From: an uncultured Ruminococcus sp.
GTDB taxonomy: Bacteria; Bacillota; Clostridia; Oscillospirales; Acutalibacteraceae
Length of the DNA stretch: 64,000 nucleotides
Assembly (NCBI GenBank): GCA_902773135.1
Contig: CACYDP010000036.1
Span: 37,931 to 101,930, forward strand
Reading direction: 5' to 3'
The position numbers and the translations under genes were made by a program. The notes under the pieces are model-generated. The model did no database searches. It was not told the DNA's origin and was given only the letters and a program-made list of their open reading frames with translations. Shown here in pieces: positions 1 to 9,321 of this stretch (positions within the stretch are counted from its first letter, which is position 1; each line of letters begins with the position of its first letter).

Positions 1-106
1 CAAAGATGAAGCAATATCAGAATTACTAAAAAGTAAAAAAGTTTTGGAACGTATCTCAACAATCGAAAAATTTATGTCTTCTTTATCATATCAGGGAGAA
101 AATTAA
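1..106 (+). CDS. C-terminal tail of an unidentified protein (partial)
   Basis: An open frame enters from the left edge and ends in TAA at 104-106. Only 34 residues are visible, ending SSLSYQGEN. They are rich in Lys, Glu and Ser and look helical, with no recognisable motif. The stop lies one base before the ATG of the DNA methyltransferase, so the two genes are almost certainly co-transcribed. A restriction endonuclease or another part of a modification system would fit the position, but nothing in the visible residues shows it. Confidence 0.5.
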   Translation, partial: KDEAISELLKSKKVLERISTIEKFMSSLSYQGEN

Positions 107-107
107 A

Positions 108-1004
108 ATGGGAAAAGTTATATTGGGTGATTCTATCAATGAAATCAAAAATATTGATACAAACTCCATTCATCTCATTCTTTCCGATATTCCTTATGGT
201 ATATCATTTGATGAATGGGATGTTTTGCATCACAATACCAATTCTGCTCTGCTCGGCAAAAGCCCTGCACAATCCAAAAGCTCTCTTTTTAAAACAAGAG
301 GAAAGCCTCTTAATGGTTGGTCAGAAGCTGATAAAAAAATTCCTGTCGAATATTATCATTGGTGTTCTCAATGGGCAGCAGATTGGCTCAGAGTTTTAAA
401 ACCCGGAGCAAGCTGTTTTGTTTTTGCAGGTCGAAGATATGCACACAGATGTATTTGTGCATTAGAAGATGCCGGATTTATCTTTAAAGATATGATTGCC
501 TGGGAAAAAGATTCTGCTGCACACAGAGCACAAAACGTATCTGTTGTTTTTGACAGAAGACACGATACGTCCAACAAAGAAAAATGGTCAGGATGGAAAA
601 TAGGGAACTTACGCCCTTTGTTTGAACCTGTGCTATGGTTTATGAAGCCATATAAAATAGGCAATACCCTAACAGATAATATAGTAGAACATCACGTTGG
701 TGGTTATAACGAAACCGCTATTAAGAACAATCCTTTGTTAAACAATGGTATTGAAATATGTTCCAATATTATAAAATGTAAAACCGAAAAAACAGACAGA
801 GGTTTACACCCTGCACAAAAGCCTGTTTCTCTTATGAAATATTTAATAGAATTAACTACCATAGAAGGTCAGATCGTTTTAGATCCATTTTGCGGCTGCG
901 GTTCAAGCTTACAAGCTGCTAAAGAACTTTCAAGAGAATATATCGGCATTGAAATCAACAAAGAATATTATGATACCGTATGCAAAAGATTAAATGTCAA
1001 TTAA
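108..1004 (+). CDS. DNA methyltransferase, beta-type N4-cytosine/N6-adenine
   Basis: This 298-aa protein should transfer a methyl group from S-adenosylmethionine to the exocyclic amine of adenine or cytosine in DNA. The catalytic motif IV appears as SDIPYG at residues 26-31, a variant of D/N/S-P-P-Y. The SAM-binding motif I is DPFCGCGSS near residue 259, after the typical HPAQKP segment. Motif IV before motif I is the beta-class order, with the target recognition region between them (about 60-220). The protein is full length. It follows an unidentified frame by one base, so it may be half of a restriction-modification pair whose nuclease is mostly outside the window. It could also be an orphan methylase. 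The target sequence cannot be read from the protein. Confidence 0.85.
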   Translation: MGKVILGDSINEIKNIDTNSIHLILSDIPYGISFDEWDVLHHNTNSALLGKSPAQSKSSLFKTRGKPLNGWSEADKKIPVEYYHWCSQWAADWLRVLKPGASCFVFAGRRYAHRCICALEDAGFIFKDMIAWEKDSAAHRAQNVSVVFDRRHDTSNKEKWSGWKIGNLRPLFEPVLWFMKPYKIGNTLTDNIVEHHVGGYNETAIKNNPLLNNGIEICSNIIKCKTEKTDRGLHPAQKPVSLMKYLIELTTIEGQIVLDPFCGCGSSLQAAKELSREYIGIEINKEYYDTVCKRLNVN

Positions 1005-1031
1005 ATATCCCATTTTATGGAGGAAACAACA

Positions 1032-1676
1032 ATGAAAATAAGATACCGGAATCGTCGGCACGCTAAACAATATAAAACATCACATGCCTATATAGCTGGA
1101 ATTTTTGCTATATTAGTTATGATGGTAGGAATTTGGTTGGTTATATCAGTCAATCACACAAAGCAGGCAAATGATCAATATATGGAAACGGCTGTTGCCG
1201 TTGATGCCACCTGTACAAAAGTATGGTCGAAGCGTTCCGGCGGCAAGCACAAAACAACCCGCTACTATGCAAGTGCTGCTTACAGTTATGAATCAAAAAG
1301 TTATGAGTGCGATAAAATACGTGTAAATCACAAAACCAAAGTCGGTGATGTAATCACTGTATATATTCAACCGGATAATCCTTCCCAATGGACAACGGGA
1401 TATACCACTTCCGAATATGTCTTTTCTCTGATATTTTCCGGCTCTGCGATCCTGGTAGGAGGAATCATACTGCTATCCGTTATCACCAATCACGCAAAAT
1501 ACAAAAAAAACAAGCGAAATGATCAGAACAATATCCCCTATTCCGGCAATAATAACAATAACCCTTTTGCCAACACCTATGATCATTATATGAATGGCAA
1601 TTCTTCTTATAATGAAACTAACTCCTATTATAACAATTCTAACAACAACTACAATGATTATGACAACAACCCATAA
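1032..1676 (+). CDS. DUF3592-like membrane protein with Asn/Tyr-rich tail
   Basis: A 214-aa protein of unknown function. I chose the ATG at 1032 because GGAGG at 1019-1023 lies eight bases upstream; an in-frame ATG at 1017 would overlap that site. One membrane helix (about residues 20-42) is followed by an extracytoplasmic beta-rich domain with a YYASAAYSYESKSYEC stretch and a GDVITVYIQPDNPSQW segment, as in DUF3592 proteins, then a second helix (about 135-158). The last 45 residues are low complexity, dominated by Asn, Tyr and Ser. A second DUF3592-like gene lies at 51556-52035 without such a tail. It starts 27 bases after the methyltransferase stop and may share its transcript. Confidence 0.6.
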   Translation: MKIRYRNRRHAKQYKTSHAYIAGIFAILVMMVGIWLVISVNHTKQANDQYMETAVAVDATCTKVWSKRSGGKHKTTRYYASAAYSYESKSYECDKIRVNHKTKVGDVITVYIQPDNPSQWTTGYTTSEYVFSLIFSGSAILVGGIILLSVITNHAKYKKNKRNDQNNIPYSGNNNNNPFANTYDHYMNGNSSYNETNSYYNNSNNNYNDYDNNP

Positions 1677-1682
1677 CTAACC

Positions 1683-1725
1683 AAAAAACGGTGCGTAACC
1701 TTTATCAGATTACGCACCGTTTTTT
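1683..1725. terminator. Bidirectional terminator between convergent genes
   Basis: A perfect stem (ACGGTGCGTAA paired with TTACGCACCGT) is flanked by A-runs on the left and T-runs on the right. It can end transcription from both the DUF3592-like gene and nifJ. Confidence 0.9.
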
Positions 1726-1745
1726 ATTTGAAAGGGAGCATCAAT

Positions 1746-4700
1746 TTAAATTTGTGAACGCTCTTTCAGTTCATCATATCTTGCAGCAGATCTTTCTTCT
1801 GCTTTCTGGAACAATTCTTCTGCTCTTTCGGGGAACGAACGTGTCAAAGCACTGTAACGTGCTTCACCCATAATAAAGTCACGATAAGATGTCTTCGGAG
1901 CTTTGCTGTCAAGAATGAACGGATTTTTGCCCTCTGCTTTGAGCAGCGGATTGTATCGGAACATATTCCAGTAACCGCACTCAACAGCTTTTTTCATTTC
2001 TGCCTGACAGTTCTTCATACCGCCCTTGATCGAATGCATTTCGCAGGGAGCGTAACCGATAATCAGTGACGGACCCGGATATGCTTCTGCTTCTTTGATG
2101 GCTTTGAGCGTCTGATTCTGATCAGCACCCATTGCTATCTGGGCAACGTAAATGTAACCATAAGACATTGCAATATCAGCAAGGCTCTTCTTGGCAATTG
2201 CTTTACCTGCCGCAGCAAACTGTGCAACCTGACCGATCTGTGAAGCTTTTGATGCCTGACCGCCTGTATTCGAGTAAACTTCGGTATCGAATACCATAAT
2301 ATTAATATCGTCACCCTGTGCGAGAACGTGGTCTACACCGCCAAAACCGATGTCGTATGCCCAACCGTCGCCGCCGAAGATCCATATAGATTTCTTTGCA
2401 AGATATTCCTTGTTTTCCAGAACATCTTTTCTTTCGGCACAACTGCAATCGAGTTTTTCAAGCTCAGCGACAACAGCCTTTGTTGCTTCGGCATTCTTTT
2501 CACCGTCATCTTTTGTTGCAAGGAATTCTGCAATTGCCGATTTTACGGAATCCGGAGCGTGTTCCTTAGAGGCAATCACGTTAAGATCTTCTATCAATCT
2601 TTCACGAATCGCTTTCTGACCAAGATACAGACCATAGCCGTGTTCTGCATTATCTTCAAAGAGAGAGTTTGCCCACGCCGGACCGTGACCGTCTTTGTTA
2701 ACTGTATACGGTGATGTAGCTGCCGGACCGCCCCAGATAGAAGAACAGCCTGTTGCGTTGGAAATATACATTCTGTCACCAAACAGCTGTGTTACAAGAC
2801 GTGCATAAGATGTTTCAGCACAGCCTGCACAAGAACCTGAGAATTCAAGAAGCGGCTGCTTGTACTGGCTGCTGACAATAGTAAGGTTAGAAGCGGTTTC
2901 GGGTTTTTCGGTAACATTTGCAACACAGTAGTCAAATACAGGCTGCATATCTTCCTGTGTTTCACGAGCAACCATTTTAAGAGAGTTTGTCGGACAAACA
3001 CCTACACAAACCGAGCAGCCCATACAATCCATCGGTGAAACAGCCAGTGTATACTGATAGTCTGTTTTAACGATCGGCTTGGGAGCAATCTTAATGTTTG
3101 ACGGAGCTGCAGCTGCTTCTTCTGCTGTCAGTGCAAACGGTCTGATGGTAGCGTGCGGGCACACGAAGGAACACTTGTTGCACTTTGCACAGGTTACTTC
3201 GTTCCACTCGGGAACCATCACTGCAACGCCACGTTTTTCATATGCCGAAGCACCCAGCTCAAACGTACCGTCAACGTGATCAACAAAAGCAGATACAGGA
3301 AGTGCATCGCCGTCCATTTTATCAACAGGCTCAAGAATGGTTTCTACCATTTTCACGGTTTTTTCTTTACCTGCCAAGGTAGATTCTTTCTTTGATTCGC
3401 TTGCCTCTGCCCAATCAGCAGGAACATCGATCTTAACAAATGCAGTAACGCCGGCATCAATTGCCTTATGGTTCATATCAACAATGTCCTGACCTTTTTT
3501 GAGGTATGACTTTGTTGCTGCATCTTTCATATGCTGAACAGCTTCTTCAATCGGCATAATCTTTGCAAGTGCAAAGAATGCTGCCTGAAGAATTGTGTTG
3601 GTTCTCTTGCCCATACCGATCTTTTCAGCAAGATCAATCGCATTGACGGTATAAAGCTGAATATTGTTCTTGGCAATATATTTTTTGGTTTCGGCATTCA
3701 GGTGAGTATTCAGTTCATCTGCACTCCATTGGCAGTTAATGAGGAATACGCCGCCCGGCTTAACGTCCTGAACCATCTTATAACCTTTCAGGATATAGGA
3801 GGGGTTATGACAAGCCACGAAATCGGCTTTATTGATATAGTACGGGCTTTTGATCGGTTTGTCACCGAAACGGAGGTGAGAAATCGTAACACCGCCGGTT
3901 TTCTTGGAGTCATACTGGAAGTATGCCTGTACATATTTCTGTGTATAGTCACCGATAATTTTAATGGAGTTTTTGTTGGCACCAACTGTACCGTCGCCGC
4001 CCAGACCCCAGAACTTGCACTCAATCGTACCTTCTGCTGCTGTATTCGGAGCAGGTTTTTCTTCGAGTGAAAGATTGGTAACATCATCAGTAATACCGAT
4101 AGTAAACTGTGCTTTAGGCTCGTCTTTTGCCAGCTCTTCATAAACTGCAAATACACTTGACGGAGGAGTATCCTTGGAACCCAGACCGTAACGACCGCCG
4201 ATGACTCTGATACCGGTTCTTCCCTGTGCCGCAAGAGCAGCGATCACATCAAGGAAAAGCGGCTCACCGAGCGAACCCGGTTCTTTGGTTCTGTCAAGAA
4301 CAGCGATTTTCTTTACGGTTGACGGAATAGCTTCGATCAGTTTGTCTGCTCTGAACGGTCTGTACAGTCTTACTTTAACAAGACCTACCTTTTCACCGTT
4401 GGCATTCATATAATCAATCACTTCTTCTGCAACGTCACAGATAGAACCCATAGCGATAATCACACGCTCTGCGTCCTCTGCACCATAGTAGTTGAAGAGT
4501 TTGTAATCTGTTCCGAGTTTATCGTTAATTTTTCCCATATATTTTTCTACGATGTCGGGAATTGCATCGTAGTACTGGTTACAGGCTTCTCTGTGCTGGA
4601 AGAATATATCACCGTTTTCGTGTGAACCTCTCATAACAGGACGTTCCGGATTCAATGCTCTCTTTCTGAAAGCCTGAACCGCATCCATATCACACATTTC

Positions 4701-5276
4701 GGCAAGATCGTTATAATCCCATATCTGAATTTTCTGTATTTCGTGTGAAGTTCTGAAACCGTCAAAGAAATTGATAAACGGTACTCTTCCTTCAATTGCT
4801 GCCAGATGGGCAATCGGAGCAAGATCCATTACTTCCTGAGGATTGGTTTCGGCAAGCATCGCAAAACCCGTCTGACGACAGGCATAAACGTCCGAATGGT
4901 CGCCAAAAATATTAAGAGCGTGTGAAGCGACACAGCGAGCGGAAACATGGAATACACCCGGAAGAAGTTCACCTGCTATTTTATACATATTGGGTATCAT
5001 CAGAAGAAGACCCTGTGATGCAGTAAAAGTAGTAGTAAGAGCACCTGCATTAAGAGCACCGTGAACAGTACCTGATGCACCTGCTTCAGACTGCATTTCC
5101 TGCACCTTTACAGTTGTTCCGAAAATATTTTTCAGTCCCTGTGCTGACCACTGATCCACATAGTCAGCCATCGGACTTGACGGGGTAATGGGGTAAATAC
5201 CCGCTACCTCGGTAAAGGCATACGCAACATGAGCGGCAGCATTATTACCGTCCATTGTTTTCATTTTTCTTGCCAT
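1746..5276 (-). CDS. nifJ: Pyruvate:ferredoxin (flavodoxin) oxidoreductase, single-chain
   Basis: This 1176-aa enzyme oxidises pyruvate with CoA to acetyl-CoA, CO2 and reduced ferredoxin in the cytoplasm, the central carbon step of anaerobic fermentation. All domains of the homodimeric form are in one chain: N-terminal pyruvate-binding domains (GIYPITPSSPMADYVDQW), the gamma-like domain, two [4Fe-4S] motifs (CAKCNKCSFVCP near residue 692 and CMGCSVCVGVCP near 752), and the thiamine-diphosphate site (GDGWAYDIGFGG near 967, then SNTGGQASKASQ). Length matches the family. A strong GGGAGG site lies upstream of the ATG. It is monocistronic: its own promoter is at 5342-5370 and it ends at a shared terminator. 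Confidence 0.97.
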   Translation of the reverse strand: MARKMKTMDGNNAAAHVAYAFTEVAGIYPITPSSPMADYVDQWSAQGLKNIFGTTVKVQEMQSEAGASGTVHGALNAGALTTTFTASQGLLLMIPNMYKIAGELLPGVFHVSARCVASHALNIFGDHSDVYACRQTGFAMLAETNPQEVMDLAPIAHLAAIEGRVPFINFFDGFRTSHEIQKIQIWDYNDLAEMCDMDAVQAFRKRALNPERPVMRGSHENGDIFFQHREACNQYYDAIPDIVEKYMGKINDKLGTDYKLFNYYGAEDAERVIIAMGSICDVAEEVIDYMNANGEKVGLVKVRLYRPFRADKLIEAIPSTVKKIAVLDRTKEPGSLGEPLFLDVIAALAAQGRTGIRVIGGRYGLGSKDTPPSSVFAVYEELAKDEPKAQFTIGITDDVTNLSLEEKPAPNTAAEGTIECKFWGLGGDGTVGANKNSIKIIGDYTQKYVQAYFQYDSKKTGGVTISHLRFGDKPIKSPYYINKADFVACHNPSYILKGYKMVQDVKPGGVFLINCQWSADELNTHLNAETKKYIAKNNIQLYTVNAIDLAEKIGMGKRTNTILQAAFFALAKIMPIEEAVQHMKDAATKSYLKKGQDIVDMNHKAIDAGVTAFVKIDVPADWAEASESKKESTLAGKEKTVKMVETILEPVDKMDGDALPVSAFVDHVDGTFELGASAYEKRGVAVMVPEWNEVTCAKCNKCSFVCPHATIRPFALTAEEAAAAPSNIKIAPKPIVKTDYQYTLAVSPMDCMGCSVCVGVCPTNSLKMVARETQEDMQPVFDYCVANVTEKPETASNLTIVSSQYKQPLLEFSGSCAGCAETSYARLVTQLFGDRMYISNATGCSSIWGGPAATSPYTVNKDGHGPAWANSLFEDNAEHGYGLYLGQKAIRERLIEDLNVIASKEHAPDSVKSAIAEFLATKDDGEKNAEATKAVVAELEKLDCSCAERKDVLENKEYLAKKSIWIFGGDGWAYDIGFGGVDHVLAQGDDINIMVFDTEVYSNTGGQASKASQIGQVAQFAAAGKAIAKKSLADIAMSYGYIYVAQIAMGADQNQTLKAIKEAEAYPGPSLIIGYAPCEMHSIKGGMKNCQAEMKKAVECGYWNMFRYNPLLKAEGKNPFILDSKAPKTSYRDFIMGEARYSALTRSFPERAEELFQKAEERSAARYDELKERSQI

Positions 5277-5341
5277 TGGAAATTCCTCCCATTCAATTGT
5301 TTTATATCCAATTCAGCGTACACTAATACGGTACTTCAATA

Positions 5342-5370
5342 ATTTTAACACTTTTTTGTTTCCGTGTAAA
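5342..5370 (-). promoter_or_regulatory. Probable nifJ promoter
   Basis: On the minus strand, TTTACA is separated by 17 bases from TAAAAT, about 65 bases upstream of the nifJ start. Confidence 0.6.
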
Positions 5371-5523
5371 GTCAAAAACGTACATTATTTACAGTTTTTT
5401 TTGTCCAGTAAAACACAATCTTTCCTTCACTGCAACGCTCATTCGTTATGCAGAATCGATAAAAAGGGCTTTGCCGGAAAACAGCGGATAAAACCGGTTT
5501 TGATGAAGCCAACAGAAAGCAAA

Positions 5524-5552
5524 TTGACAGTTGTGTTGTTAAGTGGTATGAT
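5524..5552 (+). promoter_or_regulatory. Promoter of the Nudix-hemW operon
   Basis: TTGACA at 5524-5529, a 17-base spacer and TATGAT at 5547-5552, about 34 bases before the GTG start. Confidence 0.75.
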
Positions 5553-5585
5553 TGTAATATATTTCATAAAAAATGAGGTGGGCTT

Positions 5586-6143
5586 GTGTTTTTTGAAAAA
5601 ACATTGGAATCAAAAGAAATATTTAATGGCAAAGTCATTCATGTTATGCACGATAAAGTGGAACTCCCTGATGGTACAGTTTCTATGCGTGAGGTAGTCC
5701 ATCATCCCGGAGGCGTATGTATCGCCGCACTGACAGAAGATGACGAACTGCTTTTTGTCAAACAATTCCGTTATCCCTATCAGGAAACCGTGTTGGAACT
5801 TCCTGCCGGAAAACTGGAAAAAGGTCAGAACCCTCTTGAAAACGGCAAACGTGAATTGCTGGAAGAAACAGGGGCTATCGGAAAAGAGTACCTTTCCCTT
5901 GGCAAACTTTACCCCAGTCCCGGATACTGCGGTGAAATCATTCATATGTATTTCTGTAAAATTGACCATTACGAACAGCAACAGCTGGACGATGGCGAAT
6001 TTCTGAATGTAGAAAAAATTCCTCTTAAAAAAGCGGTGGAAATGGTTCTGAACAATGAAATACCGGATTCCAAAACGCAGACAGCAATTTTAAAAACAGC
6101 AATGCTGTACAAACAACTGAAAAATATCGGAGAAACAAAATGA
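5586..6143 (+). CDS. Nudix hydrolase, ADP-ribose pyrophosphatase type
   Basis: This 185-aa protein resembles NudF/YqkG enzymes that split ADP-ribose into AMP and ribose 5-phosphate. The GTG start at 5586 is supported by GAGGTG five bases upstream. The Nudix box runs GKLEKGQNPLENGKRELLEE and ends TGA, with the REL-LEE-TG core intact. Gln stands where the consensus has the first Glu of GX5E. The family-typical LPAGK precedes the box and SPGYCGEIIHMY follows it. It is first in a plus-strand operon: its stop overlaps the next start by four bases. Nothing suggests loss of function, but the exact substrate is inferred from family resemblance. Confidence 0.85.
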   Translation: MFFEKTLESKEIFNGKVIHVMHDKVELPDGTVSMREVVHHPGGVCIAALTEDDELLFVKQFRYPYQETVLELPAGKLEKGQNPLENGKRELLEETGAIGKEYLSLGKLYPSPGYCGEIIHMYFCKIDHYEQQQLDDGEFLNVEKIPLKKAVEMVLNNEIPDSKTQTAILKTAMLYKQLKNIGETK

Positions 6144-6490
6144 TCAATCCTGTTATCATCATTATTACTGCCGCCGTTCTGGTATCGATCATCTGCGTTT
6201 CCGTCATCAATAAGCCAAGAAAACCTGTTGTAACAGGGACATTGATCATTATTCTGGTATTTTTTATCGTATCAACGTTTATGATTGATAATGCGATGTA
6301 TGCACTCGGCACAAACGGCAACATCACCAGCTTTTTGCAGTTCATCATATTAAACGATTCGCCCTCATACAGTGACCTTGAAAGTTCATTTGGTACCTTT
6401 ATGATATTCGACATATGCTTGATTGGATTATCGCTTATTTGTATGTTTTTTGAAATTTTTATCATTCTCAGAAAGGACTCAAAACACTGA
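6140..6490 (+). CDS. Small membrane protein, unknown function
   Basis: A 116-aa hydrophobic protein with about three membrane segments (roughly residues 3-22, 32-55 and 88-110) and a short polar loop between the second and third. Its ATG overlaps the stop of the Nudix gene (ATGA), and its stop lies one base before the hemW ATG, so it is translationally coupled to both. I recognise no family. Membership in a tight three-gene operon and clean coding frame argue that it is a real gene. Confidence 0.65.
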   Translation: MINPVIIIITAAVLVSIICVSVINKPRKPVVTGTLIIILVFFIVSTFMIDNAMYALGTNGNITSFLQFIILNDSPSYSDLESSFGTFMIFDICLIGLSLICMFFEIFIILRKDSKH

Positions 6491-6491
6491 T

Positions 6492-7604
6492 ATGCCTGCT
6501 TCACAAAACACTGTCGGTATTTATATTCACATTCCTTTCTGTGAGCGAAAATGTCCGTACTGTGATTTTTATTCCGCAACATCGGACGAAAGCGAATTTG
6601 ACCGTTATATTGCGGCAGTTTGCAGCAGAATGGAAACATACGCACAAACCATACAGCGAAAAGTCGATACCCTCTATTTCGGCGGCGGCACACCCAGCAT
6701 CATCGGAGCAAAACGCCTTTGCACCCTTAAAAATGCTGTCAGCAGCTGTTTTCATCTTGATTCTCCTGAAATCACCGTGGAAGTCAATCCTGCAAAAAAT
6801 GACTTTGATTTTGAACTTCTCAGAAAAAACGGATTTAACCGCATTTCAATTGGTTTGCAATCGGCAAATGACAATGAACTGCAGCTTCTCGGCAGACTGC
6901 ACAGTGTCAGTCAAGCCGATATTGGCATTCAAAAAGCACAAGCTGCCGGATTTGATAATATTTCACTCGATTTGATGCTATGTACGCCGCAGCAAACCAA
7001 AGACAGTTTGCTGCGATCCATTGCTTTTTGTGCAGAACACCATGTACAACACATTTCTGCCTATATTCTCAAATTGGAAGAGGGCACACCGTACTGGCAA
7101 AATCGGACAAAACTCCATTTACCCGATGATGACGAACAAGCGGAGGTGTATCTTTTCGCTTGTGAACAAATTGAAAATTATGGATACAAACAATATGAGA
7201 TCTCCAATTTTTCCCAAAAAAACCGTCAAAGCCGTCACAATTTAAAATATTGGCACGATGAAGAATATCTTGGGATCGGACCATCGGCACATTCCTTTCT
7301 GAACGGCAAACGTTTTTATTACGGACGGAGTTTTGACGACTTTTACGCCGATACCATCACTGCCGACGGAACAGGCGGTGATACCGAAGAATATTTGATG
7401 CTTGGACTGCGATTGTCCGAAGGAATCCGCAGCGAACGTTTCAAGAAACGTTTTGGTTTCGATATTCCCGACATTTATTTTCAAAATGCAGAAAAAATGA
7501 AAAAATACGGTCTTGTCAAAACAGATCAAAACGGTTTTCAGCTGACACGCAGCGGCTTTCTTGTTTCCAATGCCGTGATTGCTGAAATACTCAAAAATGA
7601 CTGA
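6492..7604 (+). CDS. hemW: HemW-like radical SAM protein (coproporphyrinogen dehydrogenase-like)
   Basis: A 370-aa radical SAM protein. The CX3CX2C motif is CERKCPYC at residues 17-24, preceded by the characteristic YIHIPFC, and FGGGTPS follows near residue 65. HemW proteins are now regarded as haem chaperones rather than true HemN oxidases, and they lack the HemN N-terminal extension, as here. The start at 6492 places the family-typical YIHIPF near the N-terminus and has AAAGGA upstream; a longer frame back to 6423 would overlap the previous gene. It is the last gene of the operon, followed by a terminator hairpin at 7611-7655. Confidence 0.92.
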   Translation: MPASQNTVGIYIHIPFCERKCPYCDFYSATSDESEFDRYIAAVCSRMETYAQTIQRKVDTLYFGGGTPSIIGAKRLCTLKNAVSSCFHLDSPEITVEVNPAKNDFDFELLRKNGFNRISIGLQSANDNELQLLGRLHSVSQADIGIQKAQAAGFDNISLDLMLCTPQQTKDSLLRSIAFCAEHHVQHISAYILKLEEGTPYWQNRTKLHLPDDDEQAEVYLFACEQIENYGYKQYEISNFSQKNRQSRHNLKYWHDEEYLGIGPSAHSFLNGKRFYYGRSFDDFYADTITADGTGGDTEEYLMLGLRLSEGIRSERFKKRFGFDIPDIYFQNAEKMKKYGLVKTDQNGFQLTRSGFLVSNAVIAEILKND

Positions 7605-7609
7605 CCATA

Positions 7610-7656
7610 AAAAATATCCGTAAAGAGCCTGTATCAGTGCCTTTACGGATATTTTT
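7610..7656. terminator. Bidirectional terminator hemW / Tim44-like gene
   Basis: AAAATATCCGTAAAG at 7611-7625 pairs with CTTTACGGATATTTT at 7641-7655. A-rich and T-rich flanks suit both convergent genes. Confidence 0.85.
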
Positions 7657-7669
7657 GATATGATGCGAA

Positions 7670-8485
7670 TTATGATAGAATCACACCGCTGTTTTTATAG
7701 CTGTCACCGTTTTCCAAACGTACAAAATCTTTCAGCACCCATTGGGCAGTATCATAGGAAGCAGAGGTACTGATATTTCTCTTAAATGTCATACCATATC
7801 TGAAATTGACCATCTGAGCCTGACTGCCTTCTATTGGTGCTCCCGATGAATCGGTGATATAGTTCCTCATCGTGCCGCTGACACATACACTAAGTTCCTC
7901 ATTCTTTTGATTCAGCTTATATTCTGTCAGTTTGAACTGATCGGTTTGTATCTCTTCAAACCGTTCTGTTTTTCCCGCATTTTGGAGATTTTTAATTTCC
8001 TGATAATGTTTTTTGAATAATTCAGCACTTTCTGTTTGCTGAAGCACGGTAAAATCACCGGCAGAAGCCGCACGAAGCACTTTATTCAGTACCTCTTGGC
8101 TATGATCAAAAAAATGTACCGTACTAAAATAATTGTCGTGTTTGAGAATCTCTTGGGTAATTTCATCGGTATAATCTTTCAATTCGGAAGACACCATGGT
8201 TGCTACCGCAGTTCCCGGCGGAGAATTCTTCTTAGCGGATTTCTTTTTCTTAATGTATGAAACAATCATCAGTAACGCTACCAAAGCGATAAAAGCAATA
8301 CCGATAATCAACGCTATTTTTGATTGTTCCGGAGTCAGCTTCACAACAGTACCGGATCCGCTTGAGTGATAGTGGTGACGTGTACGATGACGAATTCTTG
8401 CCTCTGCGGGAATCGAACACATCAACCAAACAACAGCTGAAACAAGCAACGCCGACAAAATTCTGATTTTCTTTTTTATCCTCAT
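7670..8485 (-). CDS. Tim44-like domain exported membrane protein
   Basis: A 271-aa protein with a signal-like N-terminus (LLVSAVVWLMCSIPAEA), a basic His-rich patch, then a single membrane helix (about 58-80) followed by KKKKSAKK. The remaining 180 residues (ELKDYTDEITQEILKHD, FFDHSQEVL, CVSGTMRNYITD, AQWVLKDFVRLEN) resemble the Tim44-like fold found in bacterial membrane-anchored proteins. Its role is unknown. GGAGGAAATAAAAA precedes the ATG. It lies 35 bases downstream of the ABC ATPase gene on the same strand with no hairpin between them, so it may be the last gene of that operon. Confidence 0.6.
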   Translation of the reverse strand: MRIKKKIRILSALLVSAVVWLMCSIPAEARIRHRTRHHYHSSGSGTVVKLTPEQSKIALIIGIAFIALVALLMIVSYIKKKKSAKKNSPPGTAVATMVSSELKDYTDEITQEILKHDNYFSTVHFFDHSQEVLNKVLRAASAGDFTVLQQTESAELFKKHYQEIKNLQNAGKTERFEEIQTDQFKLTEYKLNQKNEELSVCVSGTMRNYITDSSGAPIEGSQAQMVNFRYGMTFKRNISTSASYDTAQWVLKDFVRLENGDSYKNSGVILS

Positions 8486-8520
8486 TTTTTATTTCCTCCG
8501 TTGATATACAAAAACGCCCC

Positions 8521-9321
8521 TTATTCAGACAGCAGCATACGGTCATTATCCAATTCTTCTCCCCCGCTGGCAAGAGAAAATTTTTCAAGAAGATCCGAAG
8601 TTTTCAGTTTCTTCTTTTCTTCTCCGGAAACATCATAAATAATTTTTCCGTTATTCATCATAATCAGCCTGTTGCCGTGTGCAATGGCATCGTGCATATT
8701 ATGCGTGACCATCAGAGCGGTCAGTTTGTTTTCATCTATGATTTTATCACTGAGTTCCAGCACTTTTGCGGCAGTTTTCGGATCAAGAGCCGCTGTATGT
8801 TCGTCCAGCAGCAATACCTGCGGTTTCTGTATGGTTGCCATCAGCAGCGTTATCGCCTGACGCTGACCTCCCGAAAGAAGTCCTACCTTACTTGACATTC
8901 TGTTTTCAAGCCCCAGGTCAAATTCAGCAAGCATTTCACGATATTGTTCACGTTCTGCTTTTGTCACGCCCCATCTGAGACTTCTTTTTTTGCCTCGTCT
9001 TGCGGCAATAGCCAGATTTTCTATAATTTCCATATCGGCAACCGTGCCCATCATCGGATCCTGAAAAACTCTACCCAGATATTTTGCCCGTTTATATTCC
9101 GGAAGTCCTGTAACATCTTTATCGCCTAGCCATATCATTCCCTTATCGACCGGCCACACACCGGACACGGCATTGAGCATCGTCGACTTGCCCGCACCGT
9201 TGCCGCCTATGACTGTACAGAAATCTCCCTCGTTCAGTTTCAGGTTCAGACCGTTGAGTGCCACTTTTTCATTGATTGTGCCTTTATTGAAAGTCTTAAA
9301 AACGTTTTTAATTTCAAGCAT
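8521..9321 (-). CDS. ABC transporter ATP-binding protein (amino-acid-type importer)
   Basis: A 266-aa ATPase that should power the permease at 9314-10291. Walker A is GGNGAGKST, the signature motif LLSGGQRQAITLL, Walker B VLLLDEHTAALD, and the H-loop LMVTHNMHDA. I chose the ATG at 9321 because GGAGG lies nine bases upstream; a TTG at 9330 abuts that site. The start overlaps the permease stop by eight bases, implying translational coupling. Gene order binding protein-permease-ATPase matches systems with PF04392 binding proteins, some of which carry tryptophan or tyrosine. The substrate here is not shown by the sequence. Confidence 0.9.
   Translation of the reverse strand: MLEIKNVFKTFNKGTINEKVALNGLNLKLNEGDFCTVIGGNGAGKSTMLNAVSGVWPVDKGMIWLGDKDVTGLPEYKRAKYLGRVFQDPMMGTVADMEIIENLAIAARRGKKRSLRWGVTKAEREQYREMLAEFDLGLENRMSSKVGLLSGGQRQAITLLMATIQKPQVLLLDEHTAALDPKTAAKVLELSDKIIDENKLTALMVTHNMHDAIAHGNRLIMMNNGKIIYDVSGEEKKKLKTSDLLEKFSLASGGEELDNDRMLLSE

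Larger units (their letters stand above)
5277..5585. other. Divergent intergenic region nifJ / Nudix hydrolase
   Basis: About 310 bases without a gene. It holds the nifJ promoter on the minus strand and the Nudix-gene promoter on the plus strand. The stretch between them (about 5400-5520) shows no structured RNA or operator that I can recognise. Confidence 0.6.

Noticed and set aside
3531-4070. Long plus-strand frame inside nifJ
   Set aside because: It is a complementary-strand shadow of the conserved oxidoreductase without a ribosome binding site.
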